From Volvariella volvacea V23 (taxonomy: Eukaryota; Basidiomycota; Agaricomycetes; Agaricales; Pluteaceae), in assembly GCA_000349905.1 (NCBI GenBank), contig KB722755.1, positions 73,602-137,601 of the forward strand: a stretch of DNA of 64,000 bases, in the 5' to 3' direction. Below are positions 11,301 through 20,632 of the stretch, one piece after another. Positions within the stretch are counted from its first letter, which is position 1. Each line of letters starts with the position of its first letter. Under the pieces are notes generated by a model. That model did not search any database and was not told the DNA's origin. It saw only the letters and a list, made by a program, of their open reading frames with translations. The position numbers and the translations under genes were made by a program.

Positions 11301-12906
11301 GCCATCCTGGAACGACCTGGTCCAAAATACCTGGGTTTATGCCCGCGTCTCCCCTTCACAAAAGGAACAGATTCTTACTTCCCTCAAATCCTTGGGATAT
11401 GTTACCCTTATGGCTGGCGATGGCACCAACGATGTCGGGGCACTGAAGCAGGCTCACATCGGCGTGGCTCTATTGGACGGCACAATGGAGGATTTGCAAA
11501 AGATCGCGGAGAGGCAGAAGCAAGAGAGGATTAAGAAGGTCTATGAGAGCCAGTTGAAGATTTCTCAGAGATTCGGTCAACCACCACCACCAGTCCCTCC
11601 TGCTATTGCTCATTTGTTGCCTGAGGCTGTGGCTGCACAGCAGAGAGTTGCTGCGAACCTGCAAGAGTCACGAAAGAAGAACCCCATGGAGAAGGTGGGC
11701 TTTATCATCTACCAGGTATATTGTGAACGCCATATTGATCAAGTTCCTCGTCATTCTTTAGTTCGACCTTGCTGCAATTACCGACAAGATGGCTGAGATG
11801 GAAGGTGAAGATGAAGTACCCAAAATTAAACTCGGAGATGCATCTTGTGCAGCTCCCTTCACTTCTAAATTGTCCCACGTTTCTGCCAGTGAGTGTCGTG
11901 CTAAACACTGACTTCAACACTTGTCCTGACTAAGTGGTGCCCAAAGTTACCCATATCATCCGTCAAGGCCGATGCACACTCGTTGCTACCATCCAGATGT
12001 ACAAGATCCTTGCCTTGAACTGCTTGATCACCGCATACAGTTTGAGCGTGCAGTACCTGGACGGTATCAAATTCGGTGATTACCAAGTGACGATCACTGG
12101 TATGCTCATGTCGGTTTGCTTCTTGTGCATCTCTCGTGCCAAGGTATATAGCACTCGTTTTTGGCATCGATTTGACCACTTCCTGACCACACTCTGCAGC
12201 CTGTTGAAAAACTATCCCGTGAGCGACCGCTAGGCAACATATTCAATTTCTACGTCCTCTCCTCGGTCTTGCTTCAATTCGCACTCCATATTGCCACCTT
12301 GATCTATATCACGGACTTGACAAGACTTTACGAGGAGCGAGGACCCATTGATCTTGAAGCCAAGTTTGAGCCTAACTTATTGAACACTGCCATTTATCTA
12401 TTGGGTTTGTCGCAACAAGTTTCGACGTTCACAATCAACTTCCAGGTATGCTAAGAGATTATGAATGCCGCTCTTCATATCGCTAACCCGTGCTTTTTTC
12501 AGGGACGACCATTCCGTGAGGGTATTAGTGAAAACCCAGCATTGTGGTGGGGTCTCGTTGGCGCAAGTACTGTTGCATTCTCTGGTGCAACGGATTTCAT
12601 GCCCGAGCTTAATCGATGGTTACAAATTGTTGAAATGGCAGATTCGGTACGTTTCCTGGTTTCATATACATCGATAGATACTCACGACTTATTCTACAGT
12701 TCAAGTTTACCTTGACATTGACCATGATCATTGACTTTGCCGGGTGCTACGTTATCGAAAAAGCCTGCAAGTACCTATTCGCAGACCTGGAGCCTAGAAA
12801 GTTGGTTACCAAGGGTAGAGAACGAAGGGAGAAGAGAAGAGCACTGCAAGAGGCCGAGGCTGCAAGAGCGGCTGCTGCTAATGCCGAAGAGAAGAAGACC
12901 CAATAA
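8302..12906 (+). CDS. SPF1: P5A-type ATPase Spf1 (ER transmembrane-helix dislocase)
   Basis: Sixteen exons (8302-8622, 8679-9131, 9186-9312, 9368-9580, 9628-9834, 9887-10021, 10077-10190, 10241-10761, 10825-10950, 11000-11117, 11171-11715, 11762-11888, 11935-12143, 12200-12445, 12503-12646, 12700-12906) sum to 1270 residues, close to yeast Spf1. Seen: the P5A membrane motif PPELPMEL (M4), the phosphorylation motif DKTGT, KGAPET in the nucleotide domain, [10 protein letters not shown], and [14 protein letters not shown] at the hinge. The SGES actuator loop is present ([15 protein letters not shown]). Spf1/ATP13A1 removes mistargeted tail-anchored or misoriented helices from the ER membrane. 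The exact junction near 10190/10241 is the least certain. The C-terminus is charged (Arg/Glu/Ala coiled-coil-like). Confidence 0.95.
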
Positions 12907-13029
12907 GCCGTCGACTCCTAGTCATTCACGTCAAGACGTTGTCTTGTCGTAGCGCTCTATTCGAATTTATCTCCTACTCAGTCATTCCTTAGTTGCATAT
13001 ATACATTGGGATTCTTGTTCGTGATAATT

Positions 13030-13561
13030 TTACTCTGTAGACCGGACAGTGCAGATAATTTGTCTAACTGTTCGCTGTAAGCTTGTTTGAATTCGGCCTG
13101 CTTTTTTTCTTGGGCGACCTTTTGCAATACTCTCATCGACAAAGTGGCTATGAGTTAAGAAATATATGGTCGGACCTCTACATGGAAGGCAACTTTGGGA
13201 TGGAACCTACCCCAAGCTCTTCACGATAGGCACATCCTCCACCAAATCGGCTAATTTTATGAGCTCTAGGCTCTTTCTATGTATCCAAATGGCCTCGTGG
13301 CCATCGGAACAGGATGGTAAATATTACGAGATCAGTAGGTAACCTGACTCTCAGTCCTAGTGGTAGAATCCACTTTGTAGATTAGTACATGGATTAAGAC
13401 TTACCTTTCTTGTTGCCTGTGGTTTTGAAAACGATGCACCAAACACGGTGAATCAGATCCCGCTGTCGGCTAACTTTAGCCATTTCCCCAGGGATTGCAT
13501 CGTTCTACAGCCTTATGGTACGATGGAGCCTACTCGAGAGCTCGTAGACTGTTGGAGCCAT
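13030..13561 (-). CDS. Tentative small multi-exon gene, unrecognised
   Basis: Minus-strand blocks with coding character and splice sites: an ATG at 13561 followed by APTVYELSSRL, a block with RQRDLIHRVWCIVFK ending at a GTAAGT donor near 13404, a block ending at 13212 (WIHRKSLELIKLADLVEDV, donor GTAGGT), and a last block 13030-13147 (HFVDESIAKGRPRKK). The product is basic with no membrane segment. I cannot join all blocks in phase and do not recognise a family. The arrangement is tail-to-tail with SPF1. It could be a small mitochondrial or nuclear protein, or partly chance. Confidence 0.3.
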
Positions 13562-13825
13562 CTCGCTTGGCGTCTTACTATTTCTTTCTTCGGCGACCTT
13601 GGGATCGGTACCCTGATAAACGCTTGCATTGGCTGGATTTGACGCTGCTGCACACTCTCACACCAACCATACCTCGTGCGCTAGTGTTTCTTCTCATAAG
13701 CAGTCTGTTACTGATATTTTCTCAAAGGAGAGCGTCTGACGACGAATTTTTACGAAGGCTAACGAGTCAAGTTCCCCACACGACAAAGATCAACTGGAAG
13801 AGTAGTTTTTATCGTTGTCACTGGA

Positions 13826-14896
13826 ATGGCGTCTATCCAACACAATACTGCCAAGGCAGCATCCAGCTCTGATACCCATGGCCCGAGTGCTTTTACAGAG
13901 AGGCCCGAAACGTCTCCTGCTACACCTGTTCACGGAACTAGCACCATTGCCGGCAATGGCACTACACCCAACGACCATCCTGGTGGTGGGGAGAATCCAG
14001 TTCAAACCAAATACGAAGCAATGCTACTTGCTCTTGACGATATTCCAATCTTCCATACCATTCTTGCCGGATTTTTCACTTGGATTCTGCTGGCCGGATT
14101 CTTGTTATTCCCCGGAACGTTTACAAATCTCCAGAGAGCAAGAGCCACAAGCGGGAGTGATATTGAGCGAAGGGTATTGGACGCTATCGCTCATGTTCCT
14201 TTGTAAGTGGTTATAATATTGTAAATCGTACCAGTATAATTTGTCGCTTCACTTTGGCGAGTTCAACGTGTTCGGCGCTTGGTCATTGGGCGCTTTAGGT
14301 GCCACGCACACTATTGTGTACTGCCATGTGTTCTTCTAACTTGGGAGATGCACTACCACCATATCGGCTTACTGATGGAATAAAACCCCCGCAGGTTCGT
14401 TATCGCATGGCTCTGCACAGGCATTGGAGCAGCGGGAATGATCTGGCTCTGGTGGCGATGGATGAACAACTACATCTGGATCACCAACAAGATTTTTATG
14501 TACGTACTAGTCTCGTTTATCCTCATTTTTCCTTTCCGTTTCGCAGAATGGTAACCCATTTTCATCTTCCATAGACCCGGTTTCCTCAACGGCATCGCGG
14601 GCATCATATCCACCCTTGTCAACATTTTTGGGGTCCACCAAGGAGAATTTTCGTCAGCTGGAACTGTCACAATCATCGTCACAAGCGGTACGGCCATAAT
14701 TTGCGGTATCCTGATGTCAGTCTACAATTTCTGGCTCCTGAAGGGAGTGAAGAGGGAACACATTTGGACGGTGGGGAAGGAGAGAGCAGGGAAGCATGGT
14801 GAAGGAAAGGTGGACCTCAGCAAGCGAAGAACTGTGACTAGCGCCAATGGAGGAGGCAAGGGACAGGCCGCTAGTGGAGCTTCCTCTCCTGTTTAG
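13826..14896 (+). CDS. Four-helix membrane protein, conserved fungal hypothetical type
   Basis: Three exons (13826-14202, 14395-14499, 14575-14896) give 267 residues. The N-terminus (about 65 residues) is Thr/Ser/Pro-rich and disordered. Hydrophobic segments follow: FHTILAGFFTWILLAGFLLF, FVIAWLCTGIGAAGMIWLWW, FLNGIAGIISTLVNIF and TVTIIVTSGTAIICGILM. The C-terminus is short, basic and Gly/Ser-rich. No catalytic motif is visible. This looks like the small tetra-spanning proteins common in basidiomycetes with no assigned role. Function unknown. Confidence 0.75.
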
Positions 14897-15616
14897 TGCG
14901 CTATTGTATCAATTTCTTGTTCTGTTCAGTCACTGCCTGTGGACTCATTTCAGTATCAGTGTGTCACCGTCCATGCCTATCCTATCTCACCTGTGTTCTG
15001 GCTATCAGCTGTTATGATCAGTTTTGTGGCATTCGGGCTAGAGCGCATCAATGCTGCCTGCACGCAGCAGCCACTAGGTGAAAGAGCGGTTCCACATCCA
15101 CGCATCCTTCAATACGAAGGATGAGATAACTCAAGCTCTAACAGTCGAGCGGAAGTTGCAAACAAATCTTTGACCGGAACTCAATATACACCTGAGATTA
15201 TCGGTCTTGGTTTCATGTCCAATGATGTCTTGCTCGTCGTTCTACGGCCTTGGGTAAATGTGCATGAGCAAACGCGTCTTGTGTCGGAGGGGAGATACAC
15301 TAAGAATATGCGCAAGGTCGTCCATTGTTCAGGAGCCGCGAGAGTCAGGAATGGAGGTTGTAGAAATCTTCTATGAACCTGACGATTGACTTTAGAGTTT
15401 TGCAGATGTCCCAAGGCTATATCGGCAAGAAGATGCCTTCAAATAAAAAATTACATAGCTCTGGGCAAATTCTTGGGTTCTGTACCTAGTCCTATTGTTT
15501 TCACCATGAGGTCCGAATTCTATCGGCAATTATTTGTTCCTCGATACACTGAGCGTTGTGAGCATTTAGACCTCAAAACTTGAACTCGAGGTGTAAACGG
15601 GGCCTATGAACCCTGG
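14897..15616. other. Intergenic, nothing recognised
   Basis: Short open frames on both strands (for example 15181-15414 minus, 15386-15583 plus) have no family features. The end of this stretch should contain the missing first exon of the following F-box gene. Confidence 0.35.
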
Positions 15617-16383
15617 TGAGTTGTCATTGAATCGCGTTTGGCACTCTTTCCGATTTCTGGACTGGCTGACAGAGAGGGAGTTTTGGACTCGGCATCTTCC
15701 TCGCAGATAGGGGTATCCCAGGCCCTACCCCGAAATTCCGTGGATGTCGACAATGGTAGGTGACGGCGCGTTAACATTTGTAAAAACGTCCTCATCGCCC
15801 CATAGGTCTCATACTACCCGCCGAACTTCTGAGCAAAATTTTCAAGGAATTCGTTGCCTCCTCATCAGCGCCGCGTTTCAAGGCCCAGAGTATTGCCCAG
15901 AAACACCGCAAGGCCACTAGTCTTGCACAAGTCTGTCGAAACTGGGGATCCATTCTTTTCTCTGATCCTTGCTTTTGGTCGACTATTAGGGCGAACAACC
16001 CAGTTGCTTCTCATGTCCACCTCGTAGAACTCTGGATTATCAGGAGCAGAATGCGTCCTCTGACACTAGACTTCATGTCGGTGGACGAAAAGGAATGCGA
16101 TACTGCAGAAAGGATTATGGATCTTTTTGTGAGCCAGGTTCATCGCTGGAAAGATATTGCATTTGAATTGTGGGATGCCAAGCCCCATCTCAATTTCTGC
16201 AATCTCCCGAGAGGATCGCCGGAAGTATTTGAATTCGTCACTTTAAATATGGAGCGCTGGCCCCCAGAAATACAACGTCAAGCATGGGAGATGGTCGGCT
16301 CCTCACCCAGCCTTCGAGGGATATCGTTGCTCGACTTTCCCTATTATCTCCTATTACCCTCTCTATCATGGAGTGCATTATGA
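15617..16383 (+). pseudogene. F-box gene fragment cut off by a retroelement
   Basis: Two blocks join across a GTAGGT...CATAG intron: up to 15755 and from 15806. The frame then reads LILPAELLSKIFKEFV, a classic Agaricomycete F-box start, followed by SLAQVCRNWGSILFSDPCFW, which is the usual second F-box helix. The following part (HVHLVELWIIRSRMRPLTLD, VHRWKDIAFELWD) fits the leucine-rich-like repeats of these families. The frame stops at 16383 about 190 residues after the F-box, whereas relatives are usually 400-600 residues, and retroelement sequence begins at once. No start codon is found in frame upstream (TGA at 15612). I infer 3' truncation by insertion. Confidence 0.6.
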
Positions 16384-17051
16384 CTCAGTCATGATGTAAT
16401 ATGACTCCGAGGTTCTGGCATGTTCCATAACCTTCTGGAAGATTCTAGAGAAGTATTGGCATGCAAAGATATTACTAACAATAATTATATAATAAGAATA
16501 GTGCCTAGGATAAGCACTGAGGCATAAGTGCCCACAATAGCCGCTCAAGGGTGTTAGCACCTGAGGGTTACTAGAAGAATGCAAGGTAATTGAAGAAAAG
16601 TAATAGTGTGAATGCTGTCACATGTAGAAAACTGTGACAGAGCATGTAACTGTGCAATACTTTTGCTCACCACTGTACTTGAACCCCAGTCCAAGTCTGT
16701 AAAAGTGATTAATCCCAAGTTACTAGCCCCATTGTAGACGAGGGCATAGTCAGAAGTGCCTACTAGATATCAGCAAATGTACAACGCTTTGTTGACATGA
16801 TCCTTTTGAGGGATTCACAGCAAATTGCGATAGACGTATGACTGCATAAGCAATGTCTGGTCTGGTCCCCAACATGAGATACAACAGTGATCCAATAATT
16901 GATTGAAATTGGGAGCGTAATTGAGGAGTACTATCTCCATCATTTGGTATAGGTTTATAACCATGTGGGAGTGGAGTAGATGCAACTTTTGCATTTTGCA
17001 TGCCAAAGCGTTTAACAACCTTTTTGAGATAGGTTGATTGATCAAGTAAAA

Positions 17052-17151
17052 NNNNNNNNNNNNNNNNNNNNNNNNNNNNNNNNNNNNNNNNNNNNNNNNN
17101 NNNNNNNNNNNNNNNNNNNNNNNNNNNNNNNNNNNNNNNNNNNNNNNNNNN
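17052..17151. other. Assembly gap (100 N)
   Basis: Exactly 100 undetermined bases inside the copia reverse transcriptase. Reading across, the left flank carries LDQSTYLKK and the right flank carries a second ISLDQ end, so unknown sequence was inserted or misjoined at this codon. Confidence 0.99.
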
Positions 17152-17175
17152 CACCTGTAAGGCTGCTGTTCAACA
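17152..17175. repeat. 24-bp direct repeat, copy 1
   Basis: The 24 bases starting CACCTGTAAGGCTGCTGTTC are the same as at 17833-17856. This copy abuts the gap. Read on the minus strand it begins TGTTGAACAG, like the 5' end of an LTR. Confidence 0.9.
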
Positions 17176-17832
17176 ATTGGTCAAGTGAAATACACTTTCC
17201 TTGTCACTTGATACACATTCCAAGGAATTTTGTTGCATCACCTAGATCTTTACATTCCCAATGCTCCATGAACTTGGATTTCTTCTTGGTTATGAGGCTC
17301 CGGTCAGGCCCCAAAAATAAGGCATCATCAACATAAACAATAGTGATAACAATCAAGCCATTTGTTTGTCAATATATGAATATTCCAGCATCAGATTTTA
17401 GTCTATGAAAGCCAAGTTCTTTCATTGACTGAGCTAGTGCTTTCCACCAGGAATTAGCAGCTTGTTTCAATCCATATAACACTTTTAATAAATGCATGAC
17501 TTTGCGTTCTTTGCCTTTGATCATGAAGCCCTTAGGTTGTTCCATGTAGATTTCCTCATCAAGGTCACCATATAGGAAAGCATTTCTTACATCTAATGCA
17601 ACAGCACACCAATCTTCAAGTGCAGCCAGTGCAAGCATAAGACAAACAGATTCATAGCAGACAACAGGAGAAAATATCTCATCATAGTCTATGCCTTTAA
17701 TCTGTGAGAAACCTTTGGCAATGAGTCTGGTATGTTTGCGGCCATCGGATTTTACCAGCCCCCCAATCCTCAGATATACACGAAGTATCATTACTCTCTA
17801 CTCCTAGGTGAGGTGACCTCCATAGCCTCTAG

Positions 17833-17856
17833 CACCTGTAAGGCTGCTGTTCAACA
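17833..17856. repeat. 24-bp direct repeat, copy 2
   Basis: Identical to 17152-17175. It marks the exact switch from copia-like sequence to the histone H3-like fragment. Confidence 0.9.
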
Positions 17857-17879
17857 CCTCATCAACACCTGACACGATC

Positions 17880-18265
17880 ATGAAAGCCCACCGCTTCAGA
17901 CCCGGACAAAAGCCCTGAGAGAAATCCGGAGGTACCAGTCCTCGACCGAGCTCCTGGTCAGAAAACTCCCATTCCAGCGGCTAGTCCGCGAGATTGCGCA
18001 GAACGAGCTGGGGAGGGTAAGCTGCTGTCTAAAACTCTATCGTCCTTTTTGCGACCTGAACTGGGGCTTATGTTTGGTACCACACTGGCAGGCTGACCTC
18101 CGCTTCCAAAGCTCGGCCCTCATCGCGCTTCAAGAGGCGACCGAGGCGTTTGTTGTCGATCTGTTCAAGGATATGAAGTTGGCGGCGTTGCATGGCCGTC
18201 GCGTCACGGTTATGCCGAGGGATATGCTTTTGGCTAGGAAGTTGAGGGGAGAGTTTAGGTTCTAG
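17880..18265 (+). pseudogene. CENP-A-like histone H3 variant, 5' truncated and frameshifted
   Basis: Two exons, 17880-18018 and 18093-18265, with the intron (GTAAGC...TGGCAG) at the same place as the last intron of the canonical H3 genes in this window. The histone fold is complete: [56 protein letters not shown] and [16 protein letters not shown]. Against H3, loop 1 has two extra residues (NELGRADLRF versus DFKTDLRF), which is a known mark of centromeric CENP-A. The sequence is also far more diverged than the two H3 genes. HRFRPG is encoded just upstream, but one base is missing before KALREIR, so the frame breaks at about 17930. The N-terminal tail is absent and repeat or copia sequence begins at 17856. 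This could be a true pseudogene, a sequencing error, or a misassembled edge of the real gene. Confidence 0.6.
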
Positions 18266-18764
18266 TTGCTAACGTTGACTCGGATGTATTGCTGGTAGGG
18301 TATGATGAGATGTTGTGAAGCTATTATTGTTGCTCGCGATTCTTGGTCATTGATGCGTTGTTTTACTCTTGCTAGGCGATGTAGTTCGATTATCTAGTTG
18401 TAGTTGTTACTGCGTCAATAGGGCATGCCAATGAATAATGAATTATAATAGGTGCTCTTGATAATGCTCTCAGTCCTGGAGAGCAATGACTAGGCCTCAT
18501 TGGCGCAATATGCATAACCAGCTTTGATACACCACTTAAACTCGCTCAAATGAAGTCAATGCAGACTACTCATCACTCACTCGACACGGACATCTAACCA
18601 CCCCACTCGGATTCAACTCCAGCACAACACGAATATTATTACTACAAAAAATACAAAGACAAAACAAATTCTTTTATCATCCAACACACCTTTCCGCCAT
18701 CATTTTGAACAAGCAAGAAACCAGATGCAAGTGTCGGGGGTATAGGACATCATCCAAAGATCCT
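18266..18764. other. Intergenic between two convergent genes
   Basis: This holds the 3' ends of the H3-like fragment and argininosuccinate synthase. I see no coding sequence. Confidence 0.4.
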
Positions 18765-20442
18765 CTAAACCCGGCTTCCGTAGACGTCTTTTGGTTCAAC
18801 TCCAGATTGGCCCTTGCGGATGTTTGCTTGGGCCCATCTACGAACGAGGTCAAGACCAATGTCACCACAGATAATAAGGGAGGACTCACTTCTTGATTCT
18901 GATGGACTCAATGGCGATGAACCCAGTGGTATCAGTTGGCTCGAAGCCTCCGAGCTCGTCCATAGACGATTGTTGCTCATCGTAGAGACCCTGGAGCACA
19001 AGTCAGCATCTCTGTTTCAGCGAAGACAATTCTGCGCACCTCGTCACTCGATCGTCCCTCAATGACTACGTTGCCCTTGTACAGCTTGACCCTCACAACA
19101 CCATTAACAGTCCTCTGACTGGCAGGGATAGCAGCAGTCACAAACTCTCTCTCCGGCGTGAAGAAGTGCCCGTTGTACAAGATCCTGCTCAGGGCTATGG
19201 TAATAAACTGATCTCGGAGCGCACGGACGTTTCTGTCGAGAGTGAGACCCTCGAGGTCGACATGGGCCGCACGGAGGATGGTGGCTCCGGGTGATTCGTA
19301 GCATCCGCGGGACTTGACGCCGATGAATCGGTTTTCGACAATGTCAATACGTCCAACGCCATGTTTCCTCGCGAGGGCGTTGAGGGTAAGGAAGATGTCG
19401 ACTGCGTCCGTGTGCATGGATCCGTCTTCCTTGGTGAGCTTGACAGGAAGACCCGCTTGGAATTCGAGGGTGAGTCGCTCTGGGTTGTTGGGTGCTTGTT
19501 CGGGTGAGGTGGTGAGCTTCCACATGTCGTCGGGAGGGGTAGTGTTGGGGTCTTCGAGGATGCCAGCTTCGTAGGAGATGTGGAAGAGGTTTTCGTCAGT
19601 GGACCAGGGCTTGGCTTTGGTCTGGGCGACGGGAATGCTGTTTTGGGCGGCGTAGTCGAGGAGGGCTTGGCGTCCAGCGAAGCGGTTGTAGAACTCTAGG
19701 GGGCTGTGTTAGCAGCAGCAGATATGACCGTCGTCGTACATACCAGGAAGTCTCCAGGGGGCGATGACCTTGATGTCGGGCTTGAGACCATAGAATGCAA
19801 GCTCAAATCGGACTTGGTCATTTCCTTTTCCCGTGCAGCCGTGCGAGACATAGCTGGCGCGAGTGTTAGGCCACTGGACGGAAGACTGAGATGGAAAACA
19901 TACTCGCAACCCTCACGTTCAGCAATGGCGATCATTGCGCGGGCGATAACAGGCCTGGCCAGGGATGTACCCAAGAGGTAGACATTCTATCATTTCCAAA
20001 TTGAGTTCGGTGGTTTCCGTGATAGACCAAAATGACTCACTTCATAGATGCAATTTGCTTGGATGGCTGGGTAGATGAGTTCGGTGATGAATTCGCGTTT
20101 TACGTCCTATGATCCGGCATAAGCACTCATTCTGGCCCTTGCATGGTTGTCCTCACCTCGAGGAAGAACTTTTTGGCTCCGACCTTGAGTGCCTTTTGTT
20201 CTGCAGCAACAAAGTCCTAGACGGGAATGAAGCCCGGCATACGGTGGAATAAACACCTCCATACCTCTTCCTGGCCAACATCTGCCATGAATGCGTAGAC
20301 CTCATAGCCTTGCTCGATCAACCAGGCAAGGATGCAGGAGGTATCTGCAAGACCGTCAGGTGCACGGACGCGATCGTCGACGGCGACACGCACCAAGACC
20401 CCCAGAGTAAGCGAGCAGGACACGACCAGACTTTGCGGACAT
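18765..20442 (-). CDS. Argininosuccinate synthase
   Basis: Nine exons (20394-20442, 20265-20344, 20157-20216, 20041-20106, 19904-19986, 19744-19853, 19040-19695, 18890-18990, 18765-18837) give 425 residues. The ATP-binding loop reads [18 protein letters not shown] across the first intron. [17 protein letters not shown] is the citrulline/aspartate-binding signature. [20 protein letters not shown] and [11 protein letters not shown] follow. The enzyme joins citrulline and aspartate using ATP to make argininosuccinate in arginine synthesis (cytosol). An apparent stop right after IRIKK is avoided by an intron (GTGAGT...TTCGTAG), which adds a C-terminal 24-residue exon ending GSRV. The start fits the conserved N-terminus and has CGCCATC before ATG. 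It shares a 190-bp promoter with the RING gene. Confidence 0.95.
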
Positions 20443-20632
20443 GATGGCGGACGGGAAGAAGGACGATCCAAAATTTATCGGATTGCAGCGTCCTCGACCA
20501 GCCCCTGTATCGCGATCGGCCGATTGCCATTCTGGGCGAGACCATCACGTGACACTACGCCTTGCGCAGACTGAATTCATCTGCTCCCGGGCTCGCCACG
20601 GCTGAGCCTGATTGCGGTTGAGAGCCAGCGCC
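20443..20632. promoter_or_regulatory. Divergent promoter, argininosuccinate synthase / RING gene
   Basis: There are 190 bp between two opposite start codons, so the core promoters of both genes must overlap here or reach into 5' exons. No clear TATA box is visible. It is GC-rich. Confidence 0.6.

Larger units (their letters stand above)
16384..17856 (-). mobile_element. Degenerate Ty1/copia retrotransposon fragment
   Basis: On the minus strand the reverse transcriptase reads RLIAKGFSQIKGIDYDEIF, ALDVRNAFLYGDLDEEIYM, YGLKQAANSW and the catalytic YVDDALFLGPD. The part beyond the gap (STYLKKVVKRFGM, GTRPDIAYAV) and LVYNGASNLGLITF near 16740 are the segment leading to RNase H. The copy is dead: there are in-frame stops (about 17366 and near 17200), no gag, protease or integrase, and an assembly gap at 17052-17151. 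About 300 bp of AT-rich sequence (16384-16700) past the coding part may be the 3' LTR region, but no second LTR is available to prove it. The upper end stops abruptly at 17856. Confidence 0.85.
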
